The notes: generated by a model not told the origin, from the sequence alone. A DNA stretch of 64,000 nt from Papaver somniferum (GCF_003573695.1 NW_020621936.1:10602001-10666000), one strand, 5' to 3'; counted from the stretch's first letter, positions 37,037 to 50,000 are shown. Numbers and translations: made by a program.

Positions 37037-37155
37037 GTGATTCCGATGCATAACTCAAGGTCCACTTGTGACACAAGTGGGAGCACCAAAGTTCTTTCTT
37101 CAACTTGTCATTCTCGGTATAAACTCTAGACGAGTTTCGTTGCAGTAGGGGAACC

Positions 37156-37548
37156 TGATACGGGACGTATTTTGGCAAGTCTCATATATTCAATAATTGA
37201 CTAAATTTTGGATATTTATTAGTTTTGGTATTTAAGTTATTAGTTTTTTTCTTAAATTTATCCTGTTTTTATGAGAATAATATATTCTCCTAGGTAGTTT
37301 AGTAATTTTAGACTTTTAGGTTCTTACGTTTGGAGGCTATAAATAGCCATTTCCATCGTCATTGTAATTAGCCTGCGAGCTCGTTTATTGAAATATTATT
37401 AACCAGTTGGTTGCTATTTGGGTTAAACTCCATTGTTACTTTCTTATACTCTTGGATTAGAGTTTGTTCCTGGATTGGAATGTTTTATCGAGTTACTTTT
37501 AGGAGTGGGATTCTCCTTGTTTTCAAATCGTTTCGGTGTGCCATATCC
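37156..37548 (+). repeat. 3' LTR of the mini retrotransposon
   Basis: 393-bp direct copy of 35446-35836, preceded by a polypurine tract and followed by the duplicated CAAAA. Confidence 0.9.
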
Positions 37549-37553
37549 CAAAA

Positions 37554-38179
37554 ACCAAATGATTATAATTTTCATAAAACTTTAAATTTGGATAATTATA
37601 ATCCAGTTTTACATTGTGAATCTCTCTTTTAGGTTTAAGGCCAGGGATTTAGTGTTATGGAAATACAATAATGAACTGACAGCTACATTTTATCATGCTA
37701 TACGACAAGAGAAATTATGAAAGAAACTTGGGATTGTGCATCAAAGAAGTTATAAAGTCGATTTATTTGTTTTTAAATTGGTCAAAATAAATATATATAC
37801 AGAAATGAAAGAAATTAAATACAAAAAGAAGCTTGATTAAGTGGTGGTACCGGCAATGATTGTGATCGTGATGTTAATAAATTCCTGTTAGTAAATATTC
37901 CTATTTTCTTACACAATTACATCAGTTATGTGCAAAACCCATTAACATGCTCAATTACACAATTTGAGACTACTAATTAGTGACTATTTAACAAAGAAGA
38001 GAAACGATATTGTGGAAAATTCGTGTTTAAATGCAAAATATGAAATACCAAATCAACATATTTGGTAGAATACTTCAGTTAGTTCACGAGGGGTGATACA
38101 AAATGAAAGGTAACAAATAGGGACAAAATTATGATAGTCAGGTACTCTCAGTTTTTAAGCTTGGAAATAGAAATATCAA
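37554..38179. other. Intergenic region, nothing recognised
   Basis: AT-rich, no gene seen. It may be 5' remains of the element that carried the RNase H relic. Confidence 0.4.
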
Positions 38180-38691
38180 ATACAATGAGATTATTGATTG
38201 TTATTCGAAGCTTCCAGCAAATGGTTACACTCTCTTCTGCTGCGATGGTTCATCCTTTGGAAATCCAGGCGTTGCAGGTATTGAGATTGTTGCAAGGGGC
38301 TGTGAACGTCAGGTGATAGGTACTCTGTCTGGTGGAATTGGAATTGCTACTAACTTTATAGCAGATATGTATGCAATTCTTTGTGCATTGGAATTGGCAG
38401 TGTATCTGAACTGTAAAAAAATAATTGTGCAATCTGATTCCTTATCGGTGATCAATTTGTTTAAACAAGGAAATGTACCTTGGTTTATCAGAGAAAGATC
38501 GGATGAAAGTACTACAAGCAATGGAAGATGTTCAATTTTATCAAGTTTTCAGAGAAATCAACTTTTCAGCTGACACCTTAGCTAAAAAGGGTGCAGTACT
38601 GAATGTTGGAGAAAAAATTATACACATGGAAAAACCTTCTTTTCTTAGGAGAATTGAAATGTCTGAGGTAGTTTACTACATATTTTGTTGA
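38180..38691 (+). pseudogene. RNase H-like (RVT_3) relic of a non-LTR retroelement
   Basis: The frame opens without a start codon and reads CCDGSSFGNPGVAG (first catalytic Asp), GTLSGGIGIATNFIADMYAI, LELAVYLNCKKIIVQSDS (third Asp), then after a frameshift near 38490 FREINFSADTLAKKGA (last Asp). This pattern is the plant 'putative ribonuclease H protein' type found at the end of LINE polyproteins and as stand-alone copies. The residue expected to be the catalytic Glu in NF.AE.YAI is Asp here. The frameshift, the missing start and that change indicate a dead copy. No RT was seen upstream. Confidence 0.75.
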
Positions 38692-39530
38692 GTCAGTAAA
38701 CATGATTATTATCTTTATTTTTCTTTGTTGATTGTTGAGTTTTCTTGAGTCAGTCCCGTAATATTGTTTAGCTTTTGCATTTTTTTTTAATAAAAAGTGT
38801 GATTTAGTAAAAATAAAATAAAAATGAAATACCAAATCAGGTATTTGAACAAGAATTTCTCCATTTAAGAGGGTTGGAATGTGCACCCGAATTTAGAGGG
38901 GTGCACAAATTTTGACTCATAAACATAGATTGTAAGGATTTAAGTTAAATTAAAACTAACAGGGGGTTAGTCCTCCTGAGAATTGGGGAAGTTGAGTGTA
39001 GTTCAGTTTTTCCCCGTTAGTCGTGGAGGAGTTCGAAAGAGTCTGTCAAAATCCCCGTTAGTCGTGGGGGAGTTTGAAAGAAACTGTTGAACTCCTTGTT
39101 ACTGGTAAAAACTAAAATGTTAGGGAGTTGGTTTGTTTTGGGGTGTTCTGGGGAGTTTATAGGTTCGACTTGGTCGACGTTTTTTTCCCTTAGTTGAACC
39201 TCACACTGTGAGTACAAAAAATCATCTACATGTTTGGATTCCTACTAAATTAATCAAATCTAAAACCAAACATCTATGTTTTTGGATTCTTACGGAAACT
39301 CCATTCTCTTAATTTTTTTTTATATTTTATTTGAGTCATGTTGTGGGTTCACGCTCGTGACAACATTTTTAAGGGTCCGACCCATTTTCCGACCTTGAAT
39401 ATTATATCATTTAGAATCCCCGAATTGATGTTTAGCCTTCGATTATTATGACTTTGATCTTGGAATCGATTCTGGACCTTGGAATTTCCTGGGACTTTGT
39501 GTTGGAAGTTAATGACATGATAATGAAGTC
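38692..39530. other. Non-coding stretch with small direct repeats
   Basis: CCCCGTTAGTCGTGG plus AGGAGTT/GGGAGTT and CGAAAGA/TGAAAGA occurs twice (39013-39040 and 39053-39080). No gene was recognised. Confidence 0.45.
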
Positions 39531-42500
39531 TTGATGAGATAAAATATCCGTCTTGAACCAATGGAACTTGTTAATTAGGGTTTACTTGGCCAAAACCCTA
39601 ATTTTCTCTCTTTGTGCATTCTTGAGCTTCTGAGTTTGTATAGACGCATATGTGGGGAAGAGAGAATTTTTGAACGGTTCCTGGCTGGCTTTGATGTTGG
39701 TTAAGGGCCGTGATAAAAGATAGACACTTACTTTTGAAGTCACAGAGTCCCTATCCCATGTAAATTCTGAATTCAAGTTTGTACTGTACCTAAACCCTAA
39801 TTTTATGTCTGACTCTTTCAGACACTCTGGAGAGGAGCATCTATCTTGTGGGGTCGGCACCTCGTGTGATGAAAGCTTGTTTAATTCATTGTACCAATCA
39901 GACTCCTCTTTATTAGAGAAAATACATACTTTTGAAACTAAGTGTAGTTTCGTCAAAACCACTATGAGCTTGATGTTTCTTTGGAATGAGAGATATATGG
40001 AGATTCCTTAGGCATATTCATGTCTTGAAAGAGAGATTGACGCGTTTCTGGTTCTGCTTTTGGAAATCATAAACTCGAATTTCTCGTTTTGAGTTAGATT
40101 TCTTTATTTTTTATGAAATTCCGCCTCTTTGAATTCCGATTCAATCCTGTTCCTCTTTGAACACTTGGATAACTTAATAATCACGTGTATGAGGTCTTTG
40201 AAATGAGCGCTTGGTCAGTATCTGGATGTATAAGGGCGTTCTTCTTTGAAAATACTCAAAATTATAAAATAAGGGTATTTCGGTCAAAATCCCTTATGAG
40301 CTCGTCTATTCTGAATTGATGAGACAAAAATGGTTGAAAGAGGTGTAGATAATCTTCCAAGAGAATGGAGAGAGGCTCAACTCCTTGCTATAAGAAGAAA
40401 AATCCAATTTTCATCCACCTTTCCAGAATTAGGGTTATTTCGTCAAAACCATAATTCTCTTTTAATTTTTTCTCCCCCAAAAAATTCCGAGAGAAAATGT
40501 GAGTCCAAATACTCTATAGAAGCATACTTTCTCGTGTGAGGGTCTTGGCTCTTTCCTTTTTGGATAAATTCCTTTCTTTGTCGAACTCTTGAAATTAGGG
40601 TTTTTTGGTCAAAACCCTAATTCTCTTTTCAACTTTCTCTTCTGAAAAATTCCGAGGGAATGGATCACGTCCCGTTGGACTTGGAAAGTGTTTTTACACG
40701 AGTGGGGAAGGTCTTGGCCATGACTTGGAGGAATTATTTGAAGGAGGAAAAGCCTAGGTTTCCTTATCTGAGCCAAATTTTCTTAATTTCCTCTCTTTGC
40801 TCCAATTCCTTTTCCTTTTTCTGGAGAGATCCCCTTTTGAGATAGGATCGTAAAGATAACTATTTTTCACTTTTTTTCTTTCTTTTTTTTCTTTTTGAGG
40901 CGTGTACTAGTTACGGAGATCGGTCCACTCTTCTTTGGCAAATCCTTCGTACCGAGATTCCATTTTTGAGCCGAACTCTTCTGTCTTTTCCTGAAACTCA
41001 TTTCTTTGCTTGACTTGAACTCTAGTTGGAAAACCGTGTGTATGGGTCTTATATGAGTGGATAAGAACTTAATCAGCTTTCTTCAATCATCTCTGATGCA
41101 TAATTCTTCGACCATCGAATCAATAGAAGTAGTCATATTTGTCAAGGATTCTCTTTGTTTAGGTGTTCGTCATAAAACTTCATATTTGAGACACTTAGGG
41201 AGAATGAATGTAAAATATTTATATGGACTCCGATTTGAGTCCATCACCAACTTTGAAATAAAATGAGATAGGATTTCTAACACAAAAAGAATGACTCGAT
41301 TCCGAGTTCGTTTGGCCAATCAAATCCATGCATACTTTTGACTTCAGAAATCTCATATAAAAATTTCAGGAGTTTTCAGATTGCACTTACTTCGGTGTTG
41401 GGACCACATCTCCTAGATCGTTTGTCCGTTTGAAGCGCACTTTTGGTATGTTCTTGGGAAGACATAAAGGAACATATTTGATTTAGAAAGTACCCCGAAA
41501 TTCCTTATGAATTGTCATCAGTTTTCAAGTCTTCGTATTGCAATGTTCATCAATCTGAATTATCAAATGAATCCTTGTTTTAGTTGGATTCTTAAAACAT
41601 TCTCTTGTTTCAAGCAAAACCCCTTGGAGTATTATCACTTCAATACCCTTCCTTCTCTTGGTTTAGGTCGTGAATTTTGTATTCTTACGCCAGAGACACG
41701 TCCGTGGTATTGATTATTCGTTTTTACTCTATGGTTTCCAGAAAACGTATTTTGCTTGATCCCTTGTTAAAGTGTGGACCCAAACAAATCCAAGAGTATC
41801 TCATGAGATGTGTGATGGATTTATTGATAAGTACATGAATCTAGGCATGAGGGTATGCTTGAAGGGACTAGGATAAGAAAAGGCTTGAAGGGATTGTAGG
41901 AGGACAAGGTTTTAGGGGGACAGGCCGGTCCTCATGTAAATCAAACCCTAGTCCTGTGTTGTTGCTCCCTATTTTAACCTATGTAATTTGAAATTTGCAG
42001 CCTTGTCTGATCTTCTCTTTGTTTGTAGAGTAGTCTTCATGGTAAGAACGAGTTAGATCTTGGTAGAATGCGGATGAAGAGGGCTTCAATAATTTCAAAA
42101 GGATTCCAGGAAGAGATTCAGGTGCAGAGACAACTGACCGGCATGAGGGTAATTTCACAGAACCCATATCTTGACTTCGGATGAGACACTTACATATGAA
42201 TTATATCATGAGAATGATAACTCCGAACAGTCTTGCTTCTGATGATTTTGTAAACGTGGGAAACTTGGTGACAACCCGTGAGAATATTTGGGCTCAATTC
42301 TGTCAGAATCCGTCGGGGTGAGTTGAGTTCAGGTCCTCGTATTTTAGAGAGTTTCTTAATCTGGAATGTAGCATGGTAAATGAAGAGCTGAAACATGCCA
42401 AGAAGGTGGCTCGAGATGCAGAGGCCAAAGTGAATCAACGGAACATGAAGAAAGAGATTTTCTCTAGAAGGCTCTGTCGGAAGATTTCTCCGGGGTTGAT

Positions 42501-45309
42501 ATTTTCTCTCTCTGAACCTTTTCCATATGCATATGGTAAAGGAATGGGACCCTCATGAGTTCGAAATTGATGCAAACACTATATTTGTCCGTTGGGTATG
42601 CGAGTAGGTGAAAACCCTAAGTTAAATTCGTAATATAAGTTCATTCCTTGCGCGATCCTGACTCCAAAGGATGTAAAAACTTCGTTTGATGTCCGATTTC
42701 AGTGGTTGACCCCCACTATCGAACAGAAAAGACCCAACCTTCATCAATTGGATAAATTAGGATTTCCAGCTTGTGTTTCCGATGATATATCCATATGAAG
42801 TTGAACTTGGAGTCCAGATCTATTTATCAACAATTTCTTTAAGTGTTTTGATGACGTCTCTTGCATCGTGTATTGAAACATCATGCCCTTTTAACACATG
42901 GTAAGAGAGACATGGTCAGTTACTTTTATCTATAACGTGTTTTCGAATTCTCTACCCATTTGTCTTAGTTCGTCGAGTCATGTACTAAAGTATGAGTCGC
43001 GTCTAAGTAGAGTGGAAACTATAGACTCCTCTTCATACCGATTGTGAACCCTAGTTTGCTCCTGCATGCGTTTATTATTGAGGGATAATTTGAATGCTTT
43101 TTCTACTTGATATAGTTCTGGTGCACGCGTATAAAACCCTAAAACATCTTATCTTCAGTCAGGATCCGGGACATGGTTGCAATTGCTGAGTACAGATGCT
43201 GATGGAGAAGAATTCGACGAGACTAGAGAGAGATACGAGATTTCTCGAGATAAGTCCCCTTCACGATTTTAAAGGCTAATCTCTAGTCACCTAATCCCAA
43301 GTAATAACATGTTGTGTTGTGGGTTTGGGGAGTTGGATGGTCTTGATGTGTCCCGATCTTTTGAGACTCCTGCGCTGATCGTTTCTAAATCTGTTATATG
43401 AAAATTGGATGTCTGGGCCACCTCATGTTGGTCATGCAGTTATGTGATGTACGATTCTCCTTTAGTCCCCAGTTTGATATAAGACTAGGAATTCCCATTG
43501 ACTCGGGATGTTTGGAAAATGAAGTAAGACCCTTGTAGCGTACGAGATTGAGTCTTCAAGGCGGGCAAGCGATAATCTGTGTGCTAGAGTCGTCCATGGA
43601 GAGTCATGTCGAGATACTGTCGTGTCTTTGTGGATAAGATGAAGTTGTTGTTCCGCCTCTACAAGGTGTCTTGACAGACATTCATGTGAACTTCTGTAGT
43701 AAAATTATCCGTTGAGATTTATTCTTCTTTTGGGAGGATGCTCAACCGAACTTGAGAGTAGTATATGCCTTCTGGTACAATTAGGGTAATAGATACATTC
43801 AGGTCCAACTGCGCAGTCGATTTTTTGTTTGTTTTATTGATGAAAGAGTTCTCTGAGAATATGCTAGGTAATTCTTCACGTGGAGGAATCGTGTTTCGAC
43901 CTGAGGAAGTTGTAAGTGATCGTCATGTCTTTTCCTTTGCTCATCACGTATGACTCTGACTTATGGGATAGCCTGCCGAGCATATCTTTTTGAGAGAGGA
44001 GGCTTTTACTGACAAAACTACAAGCGGATTGGAGCTACGGTGTCGGATCCTTCCCTCGTTTACTTCAGTGATAGTAGTTGGTTGCGGTTGTATGTCGAGT
44101 AATGAAATTTTATCTTCACCTCACTTGGGATTTCTTTTCAATTGGTAGGTTCAGGTGCGAAGATATTCTCCTTCTCCTTCTTGGGTGAATTGAGGTCCCA
44201 TAGGAAAATGATACTGGATAATCGTTGGTGTAGCCGAGATGTAGGCTCATTGAGACTTGGTCGTACAATTGCTAGGACTCCTTTCCATTCTGATGGGACG
44301 AGTGTTCATATAGCATATCGACCGACGGCTTCGAATCTTCAGATAAGTATGAGCTGTCGCCGAGCAATGTCTTGAAAGCTAGTCTCATCTTATACTTTGT
44401 CGCATTATGGTCATGATTCTCTGAAACACGAAAAGAACAAGATGCATCTCGGCTGGCGATTTATGACCTTATATGGCTCTTCAAAGCTTTTGTCTAGGTC
44501 ACGAATTTTTCGGAACCTTTCCAAGTTTTCGCTAAGTTTATCCTGTAAACGACGAAAAGACAAATACGACGGAAAAAAACTAGGTCAATCTGATACAGAA
44601 TGAAAGAGTTATAAGTAAAATAGTAAAGTGAAGTAAACTTCCCGAGTCCCCTGTGATCAGGTTGAGGGCCCTCGACCTAAACGAATTTTGGAGTAAATGT
44701 TCGTCAGAATCTCCAAGTTTAGAGCGTCATCTGGTCCTTGAGGTCCTTGAGAGTGATAAGGTCGGTTGCATGGTTGCTTTGCTATGTCGCGTTTGTAATG
44801 AGTTTTATCTTCTCCGGTGAGGTCGATTGCAGACAAGATCCCGTCAGTGCTATTCTCAGTAGTTTTAGTGCTCCTTCTTTAGGAAATGTGTACTCGATCT
44901 AGATTTATTGGATCTATCCATACTGGTAACTCTAAAGGCATTTTCAGATAAGTCTGGATGTCGATTTGAGATTTTTCAAGACTTTGTTGAGTCTCCGTGA
45001 GTTCTCCTTGGTCCATATCCAACGTTTTCAAGGATTAGCAGCAGATTTTTATTAGAATATGCGTTTTGCTATGCAGGAAGAGATCCATGTGATTCGGGAC
45101 GCACTAACCTATTCATTAAGGTCAAACTCGAAAGAGAGACAAAGTGCTGGTAGGGATAACTCTCTTGGCTAAACCTGTAATGGCTTTACAGAAACTGAAT
45201 CACTGGAACATTTTTATGTTTGGATTGGTGGAATCGTCTTCCTTCCTAAGAGACCATGATTGATATCTGTAACTGAGTGAACAACCTCCCACTGTCGTCG
45301 CCAAAATGT
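39531..45309. other. Decayed element-like region, mostly unreadable
   Basis: About 5.8 kb with no frame longer than about 126 codons and no enzyme motif. CAAAACCCTAATT strings recur with GGTCAAAACC (39592, 40443, 40608), suggesting degenerate internal repetition. Short segments on the + strand have protein-like composition (near 42060-42560 and 45075-45170). At the right edge (45300-45308) the minus strand reads TTTTGGCGACGACAGTGGG directly after ...CTACA. This resembles an LTR/primer-binding junction of a plant gypsy element, but no matching second LTR was found. Confidence 0.4.
42062..42560 (+). pseudogene. Possible relic of a coiled-coil protein gene
   Basis: Three pieces look like former coding sequence. 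One is RASIISKGFQEEIQVQRQLTG (21 codons in, near 42075), the second NSLASDDFVNVGNLVTT (near 42225), the third VNEELKHAKKVARDAEAKVN (42373 on). The Glu/Lys/Ala-rich content suggests a coiled coil, as in gag-like proteins of plant elements. Stops interrupt between them. No family can be named and chance is possible. Confidence 0.25.
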
Positions 45310-45943
45310 AGTTACCTAAAATCTAAAAGAGGTTAGAAGTGGGATTTTAGGTTTCTGAAAGTGAGTTACGGGAGGTTGAGCATGAACAGTCTTCGCCTAA
45401 ACCACGCACGGTGGCCATTCAAAGGCTGCTTCAATCACAAAGAAAAGATTTAGGGAGAAAAGCATGAAAATCTTTGTCTTAGGGAGGAAAGCAGATGAAG
45501 AGAGAGATTAGAGAATTCTAGGGTTTGAAAAAGAATTAGGCTTCCCTCATTTCATTAGTCATTAATCATTTATTTCATAACATTATCATATTTATTTCAT
45601 AACCTTACCATATACTGCAGCTGTCGCAAAAACTTGAGTAACAAAATAAACAATTTTTCTGTAGTAGCATTGAATCATGAAATTACCTTTGGTCGATCAA
45701 ATTCTCCAGATAGAAAGTTTCATAATTCATTAAAAAAAAGAATAAGGAATAAAAAAAAGCTAATATGCATTATATTGAATTATCAGTATATCATTACAAA
45801 TTCACTGAGTTGCTCGAGGTCAGGGTCTCTTTGCTCGTGTTTGTTCAGTGTTATATAAAATACATGTATCCCATAAGAGGGTGTTGGGTGGATTCCTCCA
45901 ACCTAAACCCGACCATTAATATCTAAGTAGCGCAATTCATTTT
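45310..45943. other. Possible LTR fragment and AGP downstream region
   Basis: If the junction at 45308 is real, sequence from TGTAGTTACC rightward would be (minus-strand) LTR. The rest is the 3' flank of the AG-peptide gene. No coding feature was seen. Confidence 0.3.
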
Positions 45944-46123
45944 TCAGAAGAACAAAGCAAAAGCAACAGCAGATGCCGAGGCGAAGATAGCAGGAACCAA
46001 ACCAGCTGCATCACCAGAGGGACCAGGTGCAGGTGCATCAGCAGCAGCGACATTTTGAACAGCGGCGACAGCCATGATCATGCCTGTGGCTGCTCCAAAG
46101 AGTCTCATCTTCAAAGCATCCAT
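45944..46123 (-). CDS. Arabinogalactan peptide (AG peptide) precursor
   Basis: 59 codons, intronless. Residues 1-28 form a signal peptide (basic start MDALKMRLF, then a hydrophobic core ending VQNVAAA). The short mature part ADAPAPGPSGDAAG contains Ala-Pro and Gly-Pro steps, where proline is hydroxylated and arabinogalactan attached. The C-terminal tail LVPAIFASASAVAFALFF is the hydrophobic signal for GPI anchoring, with a likely cleavage site at the Ser/Gly/Asp just before. The layout matches the AGP12/13/14/21 type of plant AG peptides in length and in the ...FFASV.A.AF.FF-like tail. The product would be a tiny GPI-anchored glycopeptide on the outer plasma membrane. Nothing is broken. Confidence 0.88.
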   Translation of the reverse strand: MDALKMRLFGAATGMIMAVAAVQNVAAADAPAPGPSGDAAGLVPAIFASASAVAFALFF

Positions 46124-47061
46124 TTTGTTTTGAATGTATATTTTAGACAGAGAAAAGAGAATAAGATTGGCCCGTGCTTGTTCTCTTTGTACTTAAGAAA
46201 AGAGTATTGCAAAAGAATGAAACGCAGAGAGACTAATTAATAGTGGAAGGAAGATTTCTCAAGTACTAATAATGGTGAAGGAATTGTGGTTCTAATTTTG
46301 AACAATTCGGAGCCATTGCCTTAGGAAGTTGTTGTTGAAGGCTTAATTTAAGCAATCAAATTGAAACCTTTAACTCATTTTGAAAACGTACTTATAATAG
46401 GCATAAATGGGTGAATGTATTTAACAACCAAGACTGTTCGACACATCTCATGCTAATAGGGTGTTTTTTTTCTCTTTCCTTGCATGTGCCAAGATTTAGA
46501 TAACAGGCGATAGTCCAGTGTAAACTGGATAGAAAAATCGTTCACATGATAAGTATCCAACATCCATTTCTTTTTTCTACATTATAATAGTCGTTATTAG
46601 TAGTATGCTACAATGTCAATAAATCCCCGTAATCTCACCAATTTTAAGTAATTTTTACGATTTTACAATTGAAGGATAGAAAGTAAACACTCGGTCATAT
46701 CCGCCATCTAAAGTGAATTTTATACCAAATATCAATTGCGTGATAGACATATAAAAGAATTGTCATAAGATGCTCAGCAACGAATTATTGACTAGGACAC
46801 TTTGCAGGGATGAACAACAGCAGATAAAAGAAAAAAAAACTGTGATAAGTACAACTGATGTCAAATGATATGAATGCTCGATAATTGATCTTACTACCTA
46901 AAAACCGGACAAGAAAACAGCCGCCAGGGCTTCATGATATGAACGATCAATAGAGGATACTCCCCTATATGAATCAACACCATTTCCCTTTACACGTTTG
47001 TGACAATTTCAAATCACGTTAACTTCTGCCTATGTACGGATGTCTGAAACAAGGAGGATCT
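46124..47061. other. Intergenic region between AG peptide and reductase gene
   Basis: Holds the AG-peptide promoter and 5' UTR (minus) and the 3' UTR side of the reductase gene (minus). No further gene was recognised. Confidence 0.5.
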
Positions 47062-50000
47062 TCAAACAGTGAGTGAAGCGCCATTATCTGCTGGAGTAAG
47101 ATTAAGGATCATTGCCGCAGCTTTTGGGGCCCTGGTAGAATGAAGTTAAAGAAGGCAGAAAGAATTAGAAAAGGTTCATCGATCTAACGGACTCAGATTT
47201 GCCAGACAACTCTATAGGATGAGTATTTCTTAGGAACATTTATGTAAGAAGCATATTAAAAGATGTAAGAGTTAAAAAATGATCAGTTGTGTTAGTTATT
47301 TCACAGTACAATCCAAGATAAGGAAATAAAAAATTGACCAAATTAAAATCTGTATCCGAAGGGAAGAAGAACAATATTATGGTTGCATGCACATATCAAA
47401 GCTTTTTTCTAGTGTAGCAGCTACAGCTACCCACTGCTAACAATGCTTTCTAAGCTGTCTGAATGATAAGTCATATACTACATGTTTGTGGGTTTACTAG
47501 TTCATGGATGTAAACATATTTTTGTTTCTATAGTATTTAAACAGTTTTTTGCCTAATTTTTTTACAGATTACTTGACAGAACAAGCAGACCAGAGGAGCA
47601 AAATTCTCATTGTCTTGCTTATGCTATTTCTGAGATGCCTGTCTAGATTACATATTATATATCTTGCATAAAAGGTTGTTTAAACATGAAAGGATGACTG
47701 AATTCTAGTGCTGTTACAGTGTTATACCTCAAATGGAACATTTTACCAGAAACCATTTTAACGACTATAGGGCAATGCCAAGAAGAATAGAAGATTCATT
47801 CTAATGGAAATTCTATTCAGTGGCTCAGAGAACAATGTAGATGGACCTAATTACACATACTTACAACAACAAGGCAAAAATCTCTATATCGTCTTAAGGT
47901 TATAGTCGTAAATAAATGTCTTTATATCCTAGGATCCTCCTACCAACAAGCGCAGCAGCGTGCAGTTAAACGAATACCTACAACAACAAGGCAAAGATCT
48001 CTATATCCGTCTTAAGGTTTTATAGTCGTAAATAAATGTCTTTATATCCTAGGTTTTATGTCAGTATAGCGTAATTTATAGTTGGTAGCCTTTAACCAAA
48101 CAATTGGTGTCTTTATTATTGTAATGGGTGGTTAGGAATTGACCACCTGGAGCTGTCTTAGCCGTAGATGCTAGGTTAGTGAGGAATGTCTTTATAAGCT
48201 GATCGTTCTGTATTGAGAAACTTATCAATAAAAAAGAAATAGAAGAGGAACTCAGTCCAGTGTGGCTGCAGTTAGTTACTTTAATGCTTTGGGGTTCTTA
48301 TTATCTCAATTATCAGATCTTGTTGTGGAATCACTAGGAAGTCCATGACAAATGGTATCATCCAGTAGTTCTTGTGCGTACTCTGCAATCAGTGGCGGTT
48401 TAATGGAGGAAAAATGGGTTGAAATGAATGGAAAGATTGTACCTATCATGAAGTTGGAACGGTTAGCAAGAAATGAACTAGACGATTGTCAGTTTCACTA
48501 TGAAATTTGGCTGAAACCTAGTAACTCTCCATATCGAGAAGAATCCCTTCGGAAGTGGTCAAAATTGATGCACAAGGCTATGTTGAAGTTGAGATCAATC
48601 CTATTTATTAGATGTACTGCTTCAGCTCTTTAACCCCCTTCCAGAGTGAAGCAATCTTCTATAGATCTTGCCGAATCTCCCGATTCTGAGTTGATTCCTT
48701 CTTATTTCTTTGAAGAAGAAGAAGAAGCTGTTGATCAAGACGAATCCGTAAATTGTGACCCTCAGGGGGGGAAACCCATTCATTATTCGAGTAATTCAAA
48801 TCATATTAGGGGTCCTCTCACTGAAATTGTTTTCAGATAAGGTTCGTCAACAACCATAACCAGCTCAGAATGAGAGTTACTTGTGTGAATCTTAAACTCT
48901 TGAAGGAATTGATACCAAGTCACAACAAGCTGATGGGTACAGATTGTTTACCTCTTCTCTCGGATTACAGTCGATCGTTATTCGATCGTGGAAAGGGTTT
49001 TCAAACCATTAGGTGGAAATCGTATTTTTCCGGTGAGTATAGCTTCTCCTGTTCTGATGGGGATGATTCTGATTTATTTGTCATGGACTTCCTAGTGATT
49101 CCACAACAAGATCTGATAGTAAACTATTGAACTGAGATAATAAGAACCGCAAAGCATTAAAGTAACTAACTGCAGCCACACTGGACTGGGTTCCTCTTCT
49201 ATTTCTTTTTCATTGATAAGTTTCTCAATCCAGAACGATCAGCTTATAAAGACATTCCTCACTAACCTACCATCTACGGCTAAGACAGCTCCAGGTGGTC
49301 AATTCCTAACCACCCATTAAAATAATAAAGACACCCATTATTTGGTTAAAGACTACCAACTATAGATTACGCTAAATACTGACATCAAAATGATATGGGC
49401 ACTCTCCCTCTAGGTTTGGGACATGACATCCTCCTACCAACAAATGCAGCAGTGTGCAGTTAAACGAATACGCTCACAGCCACAGAGGAAATTGGAATAC
49501 GAGTAGGGAAGTCAAAGGCTTAACATGTGCCCCAAGATCCCAACGTGGTGTCCAAGCAGTACTGTCCAACATTATCACACTACGCCACTCCTAAATCAAT
49601 GTTACGGGCAAAGAGCAATGGAAACCCTTGCTTTTTAACCCTTTTTTTCTCTCATTTCCTAGCCTATTTAGTTTCCCAGTAAACCTTAATCCATGGCACA
49701 TTCAAGCATCCTTACCAGAGTCATTCACGTCGATAATGATCAAATAGGTAGCTCTCAACCGAAACATGTCTTCGCTAATTCTCCCCTCTTTACCCGTTTT
49801 TTCTTTTAAATTATTATTATTTGCATCTCTCTCCTCTCTATTTATCTTTTGTTTCCTTCTTCACTGTTTCACCAATTTTTGCCAGGGGTCCTCAATGTAA
49901 TTTCAACCTAGATATTGTCCTAGGCCTAAAAGCATGGTTCTTACTTGACCTTCTCTCATTCCTAACATACTCAATTTGTCAGAAATAGCAATGGCTCATA

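Larger units (their letters stand above)
35446..37548 (+). mobile_element. 2.1-kb mini LTR retrotransposon with a protease relic
   Basis: Direct LTRs at 35446-35836 and 37156-37548 start TGATAC and end CCATATCA (the right copy ends CCATATCC). The target duplication is CAAAA (35441-35445 and 37549-37553). A primer-binding site TGGTACCAGAGC (35839-35850) is one base off the initiator-Met tRNA site TGGTATCAGAGC. The polypurine tract AGGGGAACC (37147-37155) precedes the 3' LTR. Each LTR has a TATA box (GCTATAAATAG, near 35627 and 37338). The interior is about 1.3 kb and keeps only part of a polyprotein, so the element is non-autonomous. Confidence 0.92.

Noticed and set aside
36898..37178. Minus-strand frames opposite the protease relic
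   Set aside because: No motif, and they overlap the 3' LTR and polypurine tract of the mini element.
39582..39962. 126-codon minus frame as a gene
   Set aside because: Unlike any family I know, no supporting neighbours, and in a repeat-rich decayed region. Chance is likely.
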